This document shows, piece by piece, positions 6,675-14,683 of a DNA stretch of 16,978 nt. The notes below the pieces were generated by a model. The model had not been told where the DNA came from, made no database searches, and saw nothing but the letters and a program-made list of their open reading frames with translations. The position numbers and the translations under genes were made by a program. The DNA is from a bacterium. Its GTDB lineage: Bacteria > Planctomycetota > J058 > JAJDCP01. Numbering within the stretch: the stretch's first letter is position 1; each line of letters opens with the position of its first letter. The stretch covers positions 1-16,978 of the forward strand of contig JAUIEM010000212.1 of the NCBI GenBank assembly GCA_030428695.1, read 5' to 3'.

Positions 6675-7532
6675 GTGCTCGCCGAACAGCTCGACGCGAT
6701 CGTCTCATTCCTCACCGACCGCTTCGGCCCCTGCCCGCACCTCGGCATGGTGCTCGGCAGCGGCCTCGGCGCCTTCGCCGACAGCCTCGACGACGCGGCC
6801 TCGGTCAGCTACGACGAGATCCCCCACTGCAGCGCGGGCGCCGTCGCGGGGCACAAAGGCCGGCTGGTGGTCGGCTCCCTCCGCGGCATCCGACTGCTCT
6901 GCCTGCAGGGCCGGCGCCACCTCTACGAGGGCATCGAGGCCTCCGAGGCCGTGCTGATGGTCCGCGCCATCGCGCGCTGGGGGGTGCGGGCGGTCGTGCT
7001 GACCAACGCCGCGGGCGGCATCGCGCCGAAGCTGAAGGTCGGCGACCTGATGCTGATCACCGACCACCTCAACCTGACCGGCCGCAACCCGCTGGTCGGT
7101 CCGAATGAGGAGACCCTGGGCCCGCGCTTCCCGGCGATGAACGATGCCTACGACACCGAGCTGAGCGCGGCCCTGCTCGAGGCCGCGCTGCACGGTCCGG
7201 GCACGTTGCAACAGGGCGTGTACGCGGCGCTGCTCGGGCCGAACTACGAGACCCCGGCCGAAATCCGCATGCTGCACACCCTCGGCGCCGACGCGGTCGG
7301 CATGTCGACGGTGCACGAGACCATCGCCCTGCGCCACATGGGCGTGCGCGTCGTCGGCATCAGCTGCATCACCAACGCCGCAGCGGGCCTGTCCGAAGAG
7401 GCGCCGGACCACGAGGAGGTGATGGAGACCGGCCGCCAGGTCGCCGACCGCTTCGCCGCCACGCTGGCCGCCGCCGTGCCCGAGCTCGCCGAGCTGATCT
7501 CCCACACCGAAACGTCCCGAGGGAACCCGTGA
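6675..7532 (+). CDS. punA: Purine nucleoside phosphorylase, trimeric (PNP/MTAP) family
   Basis: It cleaves purine nucleosides with phosphate to the free base and (deoxy)ribose 1-phosphate in the cytoplasm. Family landmarks are in place. The phosphate loop is GSGLGAF (residues 28-34). GRRHLYEG (79-86) corresponds to the His86/Tyr88/Glu89 region of human PNP, and TNAAGG follows it. Base-site residues are Glu192 in NYETPAE, Met210 in GMSTV and Asn234 in ITNAAAG, spaced like human Glu201, Met219 and Asn243. Asn at the last position fits preference for 6-oxopurines (inosine, guanosine) rather than methylthioadenosine. Length (285 aa) is normal. The start is GTG at 6675 with AAGGGGG 6 nt upstream. 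The stop overlaps the GTG of the phosphoribosyltransferase gene by 4 nt, so translation is probably coupled. The symbol is by family; naming varies among species. Confidence 0.95.
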   Translation: MLAEQLDAIVSFLTDRFGPCPHLGMVLGSGLGAFADSLDDAASVSYDEIPHCSAGAVAGHKGRLVVGSLRGIRLLCLQGRRHLYEGIEASEAVLMVRAIARWGVRAVVLTNAAGGIAPKLKVGDLMLITDHLNLTGRNPLVGPNEETLGPRFPAMNDAYDTELSAALLEAALHGPGTLQQGVYAALLGPNYETPAEIRMLHTLGADAVGMSTVHETIALRHMGVRVVGISCITNAAAGLSEEAPDHEEVMETGRQVADRFAATLAAAVPELAELISHTETSRGNP

Positions 7533-8065
7533 CCAACCCACCGCTCGATGCCTTCGGTCCGCTGTACACCTCCGCGCAGATCGCCGCGCGCGTCCGTGAG
7601 CTCGGCGCCCAGATCTCCCGCGACTTCGCCGGCGAGCAGCTGATCGTCGTCGGCGTGCTCAAGGGCGCCGCGCTGTTCATGTCCGACCTGATCCGCGCGA
7701 TCGACGTGCCGCTGCGCTGCGACTTCCTGCGCGTCAGCAGCTACGAGGGCGGGCTGAAGAGCACCGGCGTCGTGCGCTTCGAGTTCGACATCACGCAGAC
7801 GATCGAAGACCAGAACGTCATCCTGGTCGAGGACATCGTCGACACCGGCCTGACCGCGAACTTCCTCTACGAGAACCTGAAGCTGCGCCGGCCGAAGTCG
7901 CTGCGCTTCTGCACGCTCCTGCACAAGAGCGCGAACACGAAGATCAACTTCGACCTCGACTACATAGGCTTCACGATCCCCAACCGCTTCGTGATCGGCT
8001 ACGGCCTCGACCTCGACGGCCTGTACCGGAACCTGCCGGACATCCGCGCCCTGCCCGAAGACTGA
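7529..8065 (+). CDS. hpt: Hypoxanthine(-guanine) phosphoribosyltransferase
   Basis: It transfers phosphoribose from PRPP to hypoxanthine or guanine, giving IMP or GMP. The 178 residues show all landmarks of the HPRT family: pyrophosphate loop LKGAALF (44-50), flexible-loop Ser-Tyr in RVSSYEGG (68-75), the PRPP-binding signature VILVEDIVDTGLT (97-109) with Glu101 and Asp102, and a C-terminal FVIGYGLD segment followed by YRNLPDI. The start is GTG at 7529, inside the end of the phosphorylase gene (GTGA overlap), with GAGGGA a few nt upstream. The pair forms a compact salvage route from nucleoside to nucleotide. Xanthine use cannot be judged from sequence. Confidence in the family is very high. 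Confidence 0.95.
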   Translation: MTNPPLDAFGPLYTSAQIAARVRELGAQISRDFAGEQLIVVGVLKGAALFMSDLIRAIDVPLRCDFLRVSSYEGGLKSTGVVRFEFDITQTIEDQNVILVEDIVDTGLTANFLYENLKLRRPKSLRFCTLLHKSANTKINFDLDYIGFTIPNRFVIGYGLDLDGLYRNLPDIRALPED

Positions 8066-8074
8066 ACGCCTCGC

Positions 8075-8099
8075 CCCGGCCTGCTACACTGCAGCCGGG
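8075..8099 (+). other. Inverted repeat around the likely -10 of the kinase gene
   Basis: CCCGGC(C)TGC and GCAGCCGGG form a 9-bp stem with one bulged C around the 6-nt loop TACACT, 9 nt after the stop of the phosphoribosyltransferase gene. There is no T-tract after it on the plus strand. It may be a weak terminator, an operator, or both; the loop is also the best -10 hexamer here. Confidence 0.5.
8082..8090 (+). promoter_or_regulatory. Possible extended -10 promoter of the kinase gene
   Basis: TGCTACACT carries the TGn extension and a 4/6 match to TATAAT. CTGAAC, 17 nt upstream at 8062-8067, is a weak -35. Transcription would start near 8097, about 20 nt before the ATG at 8118. Without it the kinase would rely on read-through from the salvage genes. 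Confidence 0.45.
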
Positions 8100-8107
8100 C
8101 CCGTGAC

Positions 8108-8113
8108 GGGAGG
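8108..8113 (+). promoter_or_regulatory. Ribosome binding site deciding the kinase start
   Basis: GGGAGG lies 4 nt before ATG 8118. It falls inside the reading frame if the in-frame GTG at 8103 is taken as start, so ATG 8118 is preferred. Confidence 0.75.
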
Positions 8114-8117
8114 CTTC

Positions 8118-11100
8118 ATGGCGTCGTCAGACCTCGACATCCTCCAGAGCCGCTGGGAACATACCCTCGGCCCCGACATCGACTGGACCTCGCTCCGTAC
8201 ATCCTGCAGCTACAAGCCCCCCGCCTTCCAGGGCGAAGCGCCGCCCCTGACGGAGCGCGGCTTCGAGCCCCACGAGGTGATCGGCCAGGGCGGCATGGGC
8301 ATCGTGTACCGCGGGCGCCAGGCCAGCCTGCGCCGCGACGTCGCGCTGAAGACCCTGCGCGACGACGCCCAGGGCGGCACCCGCTGCATGTTCTTCGACG
8401 AGGCGCTGATCAACGGCAGCCTCGAGCATCCGAACATCGTCCCGGTCTACGAGCTCGGCGAGCTGCCCGACGGCTCCCCCTTCCTCGCGATGCAGATGGT
8501 CGAGGGGAGGAACTGGGAGGAGGCGCTGCGCGACGACCCCGACGACCTCGAGGCCCACCTGCGCATCTTCCTGCAGGTCTGCCACGCGGTCGCCTTCGCC
8601 CACAGCCGCGGCGTCGTCCACTGCGACCTCAAGCCGCCGAACGTGATGCTCGGCAACTACGGCGAGGTCTTCCTGATGGACTGGGGACTCGCCGTCGGCC
8701 TCGACCCCGACCCGGAACACGGGCTGCGCCCGCGCTCGAGCATCGACGGCCCCTGCGGCACGCCGGCCTACATGCCGCCCGAGCTGGCCGGGGGTGACGG
8801 CGAGCTGGTCGACGTGACGACCGACACCTACCTGCTCGGGGGGATCCTGCACCGGCTGCTCGCCGGCCGTCCGCCCCACGCCGGCGACAGCTTCCTGCAG
8901 GTGCTCGCGAGCTCGGTGCGGGCCGAGCCTCCCGAGCTTCCGCCGGACGTCCCCGAAGAGCTCGCCCGCATCTGCACGCGCGCCCTGTCCGCCCTCCAGG
9001 ACCGGCGCTTCCAGAGCGCGACGGAGCTGCGCGAGGCGGTCGAGGACTTCCTCCGCCACCGCGAGAGCCACGCGATCGCCGACCGCGCCCGGCGCGAGCT
9101 CGAAGCCTGCGGCGAGGCGCGTCCCGCCGAGCGCGAGTCGCTCTACCAGCGCTACGCCGCGGCGGTCGCCGGCTTCGGCCAGGCCCTCGAGCTGTGGCCG
9201 GGCAACCCGGAGGCCGCGCGCGGCCGGGAGGCGGCCCGCCGCGCCTACGCCGAGGCCGCCCTGGGCCTCGGCGACCTCGGCCTGGCCCGGGCCCAGGCCG
9301 AGGAGCTTCCGGCCGGCGATGCCCTGCACGACCGCATCGCCCGGGCCACCGCCCGCCGCGCGCGGGAGCGCACGGCCCGCACGCGGCTGCGCGCGGCGCT
9401 GTACACCCTCGCGGGCGGCTTCGTGCTCGCCCTGTGCGCCGGCCTGTACGTGCTCAACGAGCAGAACCAGGCCCTGGTCGCCGAGCGCCAGGTCGCCGAC
9501 CGGGCGGCAGCGATCGCTCTGCGCTCCTACGACGCCCTCGCCGCCGAGGTCCACCACACCCTGACCGACGTCGGCAGCCCCGAGGCCCTCGGCACGGCGC
9601 GCCACCTGCTCGGCCTGTCCCGGGACGGCTGGGCCGAGCTCGCCGCCCTGCGGGATGCCGCCAGCACCGTCCAGGGCCGGGTGCTACAGGCGCGGCTGCT
9701 GATGTACTCGCTCAGCCTCGGGGATGCCGGGCCGCAGGCCGTCGACGAGGCGCTCGCCGCGCTCGCCGACGAGGCGCTCGCGCTGCCCCAGCGCGCGGCG
9801 CTGCTCGAGCTCCACGACGACTACCTCTCCTGGCTGCGGGGGCAGGGGCGATGGGAGCAGAGCGCCGAGGTCTGCGACCGCGCGCGAAGTCTGCTCGCCG
9901 CCGCCTCGCCCGCCGAACGCGAGGCCCTGCGCCCGCAACGCGCGCGGCTCGCCGTCGCCGAGGCCCTGGCCGACCTGCGCGCCCGGGATCTCGCCTCCGC
10001 CGAGGGCCGGCTGCGCGCGGCCCTGGCCCTGGTCCCCGCGGACGACTTCCCGGGCGTGCGCCAGCGGGTGCTGGTCGCGCTCGCCGAGCTGTGCTTCCAA
10101 CGCAACGAGCTCACGCGCGCCCAGGCCCTGCTCGACGAGGCCTGGACGCTGTTCGATCCGGAGAGCCCCGCGACCAGCTTCCCGATGCTGCTCAACATGG
10201 CGCACCTCTGCGTCGACCTCGGCGAGCTGCTGCTCACCGCCTCGGGCCCGGACGAGGCCGAGGCGATGTTGGTCCACGGTCTACGCCTCGCGCGCACGGC
10301 CCAGCGCCGCAACCCCGAGGCGGTCGCCGCCTGGCAGGCCGTCGCCCGGGGCGTGGAGGCGCTCGGCTGGGCTCGCGAGCGACACTTCGCCCTCGACGAG
10401 GCCTCCCAGCTGTACGCCGAGGCCCTCAGCCTGCGCCGGGCGGACACCGGTACGGCGGAAGACAGCATCGATGTCGCCAGCCTGGTCGTCGACTGCGCCC
10501 GCCTGGCCGGACGGCGCGGAAAGACGAACAGCGGCCTGGAGCTCGGGGAGGAGGCCCTCGCCATCCTCCGCGCCATCACGCCGGAAGAGAGCCTGGCCGA
10601 AGCGCACGGGAGGGTGCTCCGCGGCGCGATCTTGCAGCTCGCGCGGCTGCACACCGCGGCGGGCAACTTCGACCGCGCGGAGGAGCTCTTCGACGAGGGG
10701 ATCCCCCTGGCGCGGGCCTGGGCCGCGCTCCAGACCGTGCCCGGCGGCGCGCTGATGTCGCTCGCCAGCGGCCTGCGCGGGCAGGCCGAGCTCGCGCGCC
10801 GGCGGGGAAGGCTGGCGGAAGCGGAGGAGGCGGCCCGCCAGGCCCTCGACGTCTACCGGCAGGCCATCGCCCGCTTCGCGGGCCGGATCGACCTCCATGA
10901 CGAGGAAGCCGACGCGCTGCGCCTGCTCAGCGAGCTCGCCCTCGCCCGCCAGGAGCTGGCGCGCGCCGCGGACCTCAGCGCCGAGGCCGTCGCCGCCCGC
11001 CGCGCCGCCCTCGAGGCCTCGCCGGAGCAGCCGTACCTGCGCGGCGCCCTCGCCGCCGAGCTCAACCACGCCGCCCTGCTCGCCGTCGAGCAGGGCGCCT

Positions 11101-12374
11101 TGGGCCGCGCGCGTCCGGCTGTCGAGGAGGCCCTGAGCCTGCAGGCCGAGCTGCCCTACGAGCTGCGCTCCGATCTGGTCGCCCTCAGCCGGCTGTCGAC
11201 CACCCTCGAGCTCAAGGCCCGGGTGCACGCGGGCAGCGGCGAGAACGACGCCGCCTACGACGCCTTCCGGCAGTGCGTCGAGCTGCGCGCACAGGCCTAC
11301 CAGCTCGCCCCCCTCGATCCGCGCACCGCCCGGGACCTCGCCCTCGTCCACAGCAACTTCGGCGCCTTCGCTCTCGCCAACGGCCAGCTCGACGCCGCCC
11401 GGGAGGCGCTGACCGAGGCCTGGGTGCTCAGCGCGCGCCTCGTGCGCCTCGAGCCGGACAACCAGATCTGGGTGCTCGACCACTTCACCCACGGCGTCCA
11501 CCTGACCGAGTGCCTGATCGGCCTCGAAGACAACCGCGCGGCACTGGAGAACGCCCGCTCCACGCTGCACAGCGCCGAGCGCCTGGTCGAGCTGACCCCG
11601 GACGTCCCCTTCTACCGCACCTCCCTCGCCCGCGCCCTCAGCGACCTCGCCCTGTGCCACCTCGCCCTCGGCGAGACCGGCCCGGCCCTGCCGCTGCTCG
11701 ACGCCGCGATCGACCAGCTCGAGGACGCGCGCGGCACCCTCCCGGACGAGCTGGTGCTCGTCGAGGAGATCGCTGTGCTGCGCGGCCTCTACACCCGCAG
11801 CGCGCTGTTCGAGGGTGAGGTGCCGAGCGCCTTCCGCGCGTTCGGGCAGCTGGTCGAGGAGCCGGTGCCGACCGAGCGCGCCCTGTTCAGCTTCGCGATG
11901 ACCGCCTGGATGCTCGACCAGATCCCGCGCGCCCGCGCGCGGCTCGAGCCGCACGTCGGCCTGCCCTCGGTGCGCACCCTCGACGCCCTGCTCGTCGCCG
12001 CCGAGGATGGCGACCTCGAGCCGCTGGCCCGGGCCGCCGAGGCCGGCGTCGGCGAGCTGGCGGTGATCCTGTGCGCGCTGACCGGGCTGCCCGCGATGCT
12101 GCCCGACGCCCTCCGCGCCAGCCCTGAAGGCACGGTGCTCGCCTACCTGAAAGGGGAGATCTCCGAGCGGGAATTCTTCGCCGAGGTCGACGGCCAGGCC
12201 GACGGCCGCCCGGTCATCCGCACCCGGGCCTTCACGATGGCCGGCATGCGCGCCGAGCGCGAGGGCCGCTTCGAGGACGCGCTGGAGCTCTACGAGCGGG
12301 CGGTGATGCAGGGCTGCGTCGACAGCACGATGTTCCTGTGGGCCTGGCTGCGACTGCGGCGGTTGACGGACTGA
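8118..12374 (+). CDS. Membrane-anchored Ser/Thr protein kinase with long TPR-like C-terminal region (1418 aa)
   Basis: The PknB-like kinase domain is at about residues 50-315. It has Gly-loop GQGGMG (56-61), Lys78 in VALK, Glu95 of helix C, catalytic loop HCDLKPPN (168-175; Asp170, Lys172, Asn175), DWG (188-190) and MPPEL (219-223). Cys169 replaces the Arg of HRD, so it is a non-RD kinase, which may not depend on activation-loop phosphorylation; all residues needed for catalysis remain. A linker with 'ALELWPGNPEA' follows, a pattern I associate with planctomycete kinases. One membrane segment spans about 425-448. Almost 1000 residues then form TPR-like helix pairs, for example near 667, 852, 897, 1088, 1186 and 1382. 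The kinase is on the cytoplasmic side and the tail is then extracytoplasmic, probably a sensor or docking surface. The ligand and substrates are unknown. Confidence 0.92.
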   Translation: MASSDLDILQSRWEHTLGPDIDWTSLRTSCSYKPPAFQGEAPPLTERGFEPHEVIGQGGMGIVYRGRQASLRRDVALKTLRDDAQGGTRCMFFDEALINGSLEHPNIVPVYELGELPDGSPFLAMQMVEGRNWEEALRDDPDDLEAHLRIFLQVCHAVAFAHSRGVVHCDLKPPNVMLGNYGEVFLMDWGLAVGLDPDPEHGLRPRSSIDGPCGTPAYMPPELAGGDGELVDVTTDTYLLGGILHRLLAGRPPHAGDSFLQVLASSVRAEPPELPPDVPEELARICTRALSALQDRRFQSATELREAVEDFLRHRESHAIADRARRELEACGEARPAERESLYQRYAAAVAGFGQALELWPGNPEAARGREAARRAYAEAALGLGDLGLARAQAEELPAGDALHDRIARATARRARERTARTRLRAALYTLAGGFVLALCAGLYVLNEQNQALVAERQVADRAAAIALRSYDALAAEVHHTLTDVGSPEALGTARHLLGLSRDGWAELAALRDAASTVQGRVLQARLLMYSLSLGDAGPQAVDEALAALADEALALPQRAALLELHDDYLSWLRGQGRWEQSAEVCDRARSLLAAASPAEREALRPQRARLAVAEALADLRARDLASAEGRLRAALALVPADDFPGVRQRVLVALAELCFQRNELTRAQALLDEAWTLFDPESPATSFPMLLNMAHLCVDLGELLLTASGPDEAEAMLVHGLRLARTAQRRNPEAVAAWQAVARGVEALGWARERHFALDEASQLYAEALSLRRADTGTAEDSIDVASLVVDCARLAGRRGKTNSGLELGEEALAILRAITPEESLAEAHGRVLRGAILQLARLHTAAGNFDRAEELFDEGIPLARAWAALQTVPGGALMSLASGLRGQAELARRRGRLAEAEEAARQALDVYRQAIARFAGRIDLHDEEADALRLLSELALARQELARAADLSAEAVAARRAALEASPEQPYLRGALAAELNHAALLAVEQGALGRARPAVEEALSLQAELPYELRSDLVALSRLSTTLELKARVHAGSGENDAAYDAFRQCVELRAQAYQLAPLDPRTARDLALVHSNFGAFALANGQLDAAREALTEAWVLSARLVRLEPDNQIWVLDHFTHGVHLTECLIGLEDNRAALENARSTLHSAERLVELTPDVPFYRTSLARALSDLALCHLALGETGPALPLLDAAIDQLEDARGTLPDELVLVEEIAVLRGLYTRSALFEGEVPSAFRAFGQLVEEPVPTERALFSFAMTAWMLDQIPRARARLEPHVGLPSVRTLDALLVAAEDGDLEPLARAAEAGVGELAVILCALTGLPAMLPDALRASPEGTVLAYLKGEISEREFFAEVDGQADGRPVIRTRAFTMAGMRAEREGRFEDALELYERAVMQGCVDSTMFLWAWLRLRRLTD

Positions 12375-12378
12375 GGGG

Positions 12379-12404
12379 CCTCCGTCACCTGCCCGCGACG
12401 GAGG
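12379..12404. terminator. Hairpin between convergent kinase and ABC operon
   Basis: CCTCCGTC and GACGGAGG form an 8-bp stem with a 10-nt loop in the 43-nt gap between two converging genes. It could serve both directions. T-tracts are poor on both strands (GTTGTCTC on plus), so efficiency is uncertain. Confidence 0.45.
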
Positions 12405-12417
12405 GTTGTCTCAGATC

Positions 12418-13542
12418 TCAGAACACGATCGAGTCCGCGATGCACATGAAGTAGTTCTCCTTCTCCTGGAAGGGCATCAGCGAGACCTCGATGTCCCCCG
12501 ACTCCTCGAGCACCTTCTCGACGTGGGCGAGGTCGTGCAGCATGTCGGTGTTACCCGCCTTGACCGCCTCGGCCGCGAGCTCGACGGCGGCCTTGATGAA
12601 GACGATGTGCAGCGAGGTGGGCCAGGTGCCGAAGTGCCCGGACTGGCCGCCTTCGGCGACCTTGCCCTTGATCGCCTCGCAGATGAAGGCCCAGTCGCCG
12701 GCCTTTTCCTCGGGGATCTCGATGCCGAGCGCGCCGGGGTAGCCGTGGGTCGGGCTCGGGCAGCACTGCTCGGGGAAGTAGCAGCCGGTCTCGAGGGCGG
12801 CGCGGATCAGCGGCTCCTGCATCGAGCAGTTGGTCGAGAAGACCGCGATGTCCTTGCCGTGCTGGGCGACCTGGCGGGGCACATCCTCGAGGATGAACTT
12901 CTGGGCCCCGGCGGTGCCCTGGTCACCGGTCGGATCCGGCGCGTTGACCATGATGAAGTCCAGCCCCAGCTCCTCGCAGCGCTGCTGCATCAGGTCCTTG
13001 CGCTCGGCGAGGATCTCCATCGACATGTGCCGGGGGAAGGTGTAGTGCAGGAACTTCTTCGCGCCCATCTCGTGGGCGAGGTCGACGATGGTCCGGCCGC
13101 GCTGCAGGTCGTCGGTGTTCAGGCTGAGGTCCGCGTAGCGGGCGACCTGCTGGGGGTCTTCCTGCGGGGCGATCAGGATGAACACGATGTCCTTGCGCAT
13201 CATCTGCTCGCGGATCTGCTTGATCGCGGGGATCGCCCCGGGCACCGCCTGGGCCATGATGATCGCCTTGCAGAGCGGATCGGACGCGAAGCCGGTCAGC
13301 TGCGAGACCGTGGTCTCCTGCTCGGTCATGAAGTTGTCGGGGTAGGTGCGGTGGATGATCACCTTGTCCCCGTACTCCGCGATGACCTGCTCGGCCCCGC
13401 GGTACTCGTCCTCGCCCTGCGAGACGGTGCCGGTCAGGATGCCGATCTTGAAGGGCAGCTTCTCGCCGGCCAGCTCGTCGCCGCCGGAGTCGCCGCAACC
13501 GAGCATGGTCAGGGCGAGGAGAAGGGTCGCGAGAATGCGCAT
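12418..13542 (-). CDS. Substrate-binding lipoprotein of ABC importer, DUF3798-like (374 aa)
   Basis: The start is ATG at 13542 with a GAGG ribosome site about 8 nt upstream; a longer in-frame start at 13644 would bury the signal peptide and overlap the permease gene. The N-terminus MRILATLLLALTMLGC is a lipoprotein signal with Cys16 and Gly at +2. The mature part begins 'KIGILTGTVSQGEDEYRGAE', a periplasmic-binding-protein type beta strand and loop. Blocks 'TYPDNFMTEQETT', 'HYTFPRHMSMEIL', 'APDPTGDQG', 'FSTNCSMQEPLI' and 'FPEQCCPSPTHGYPGALGI' match what I recall of family DUF3798, which has no assigned ligand. It is the last gene of the operon, 34 nt after the permease stop, and delivers the substrate to the two permeases. 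Family assignment is from memory; the role as binding protein rests on the signal, fold pattern and neighbours. Confidence 0.85.
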   Translation of the reverse strand: MRILATLLLALTMLGCGDSGGDELAGEKLPFKIGILTGTVSQGEDEYRGAEQVIAEYGDKVIIHRTYPDNFMTEQETTVSQLTGFASDPLCKAIIMAQAVPGAIPAIKQIREQMMRKDIVFILIAPQEDPQQVARYADLSLNTDDLQRGRTIVDLAHEMGAKKFLHYTFPRHMSMEILAERKDLMQQRCEELGLDFIMVNAPDPTGDQGTAGAQKFILEDVPRQVAQHGKDIAVFSTNCSMQEPLIRAALETGCYFPEQCCPSPTHGYPGALGIEIPEEKAGDWAFICEAIKGKVAEGGQSGHFGTWPTSLHIVFIKAAVELAAEAVKAGNTDMLHDLAHVEKVLEESGDIEVSLMPFQEKENYFMCIADSIVF

Positions 13543-13576
13543 GGTGGAAACCTCGGAAAGGGGGTGGAAGCGGACG

Positions 13577-14683
13577 TCAGGTCGCCTCGGCCTCGGCCTT
13601 GGCGCGGGCCCGGCTGCGCTGCCAGGCGTGGATGCCGAGGGCAAAGGCGATGATCGCGTAGGCGAAGAACTCCCGGAAGTACTCGCCGATCTGCGAGTTC
13701 CCGAGCGCCTTCGGCCCGGCCAGGGAGACGACGGTGATCAGGGCGTGGAAGAGGACTGTGCCGAGGATCGCGTTGAGCACGGTCGCCCGGCTGACGCTCG
13801 CCCCGCCGACCAGCAGCGCGGCGATCGCGTAGAAGCCGACCTGCTCGTGGGACTGGAAGGTGTTCATCGTGCCCATGTTCTGCAGCCAGATCACCTGGCC
13901 GACGCCGGCGAGCACCGTCGACAGCACGATCGCGATGATCCGGCAGCGCCCGACGGGGATGCCCGCGACCTCTGCGATGTGCTGGTCCTGGCCGACGGCC
14001 CGCAGGTCCTGGCCCAGCTTGGTGCGCTGGAACCAGACGAGCCCCAGGCACAAGAGCGCGGACGCACCGAAGGTCGACAGCGGCAGCACGTAGATCGACT
14101 TGTTGATGACCGGCGCAGCCGCGACCAGGGAGTCGAGGGAGCCCTGGATCTCGAGCATGTCGACGGTCACCCGCAGCCCCATGCCGGTCGGCAGCAGGAT
14201 GTCCGGATCGGCGAAGGGCAACACCGGCCCGGCGAGGATCAGGAAGAAGAACTGGTAGAAGCCGTTGGCGAAGAAGCCGAGGATCAGCCCGGTCACCATC
14301 TCCCGGCCGCGTGCCTTGTTCATGATCAGGCCGACCAGCACACCGAGCACCAGGGCGATCGGCAGCGACGCGAGCATCGCGATGCCGAGGCCGCCCAGAC
14401 CTCCGCCGGTCGCTCCCGGAGCGCCGAAACCGGCCTCGAGGGCGATCAGCAGCCCGACCTGACCGGCCATCGCCCCGAGCACGATGCTGAAGTTCAGGCC
14501 GAGTCCCGCCACGACCGGGATGATCAGGGCGAGCACGAGGAACAGGTTGCGCGCGACGCGCTGGATCACGTCGCGGATGATGTTCGGCACCGACAGGTCG
14601 GCCCACAGGATGCCGACGACGCAGACCGCGAAGAACAGCAGCGGGGTCAGGTTCTTGGCGAGGAGCTGGCGCGCGCGCTTCAT
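13577..14683 (-). CDS. ABC importer permease, BPD_transp_2 type (368 aa), second of pair
   Basis: Integral membrane protein of the ribose/nucleoside-type ABC permease class. Several hydrophobic segments are visible, including 'LLFFAVCVVGILWADLSV' near the N-terminus, the 'VAGLGLNFSIVLGAMAGQVG' core segment, 'LASLPIALVLGVLVGLIM' and 'HALITVVSLAG' towards the end. The cytoplasmic loop 'TKLGQDLRAVGQDQHIAEVAGI' is the ATPase-coupling region typical of the class. A hydrophilic loop near the middle (about 170-215) probably faces the periplasm. The start is ATG at 14683, overlapping the TGA of the upstream permease as ATGA, with GAGGGG about 6 nt before it. The same frame stays open further upstream through the other gene, but that extension has no membrane character. 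It pairs with the product of 14680-15786 as a heterodimer. Confidence 0.92.
   Translation of the reverse strand: MKRARQLLAKNLTPLLFFAVCVVGILWADLSVPNIIRDVIQRVARNLFLVLALIIPVVAGLGLNFSIVLGAMAGQVGLLIALEAGFGAPGATGGGLGGLGIAMLASLPIALVLGVLVGLIMNKARGREMVTGLILGFFANGFYQFFFLILAGPVLPFADPDILLPTGMGLRVTVDMLEIQGSLDSLVAAAPVINKSIYVLPLSTFGASALLCLGLVWFQRTKLGQDLRAVGQDQHIAEVAGIPVGRCRIIAIVLSTVLAGVGQVIWLQNMGTMNTFQSHEQVGFYAIAALLVGGASVSRATVLNAILGTVLFHALITVVSLAGPKALGNSQIGEYFREFFAYAIIAFALGIHAWQRSRARAKAEAEAT

Noticed and set aside
6705..7924. Minus-strand frames opposite the purine salvage genes
   Set aside because: The plus strand carries two unmistakable enzymes with all active-site motifs; the antisense products match nothing.
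8103..8117. GTG at 8103 as kinase start
   Set aside because: It would place the strong GGGAGG ribosome site inside the coding frame; ATG 8118 is spaced properly from it.
8127..11954. Long minus-strand frames (492 and 557 codons) opposite the kinase gene
   Set aside because: Antisense shadows of a GC-rich gene; no start signals or domains.
13543..13644. N-terminal extension of the binding lipoprotein from 13644
   Set aside because: Pro/Arg-rich leader overlapping the permease gene end and burying the lipoprotein signal peptide.
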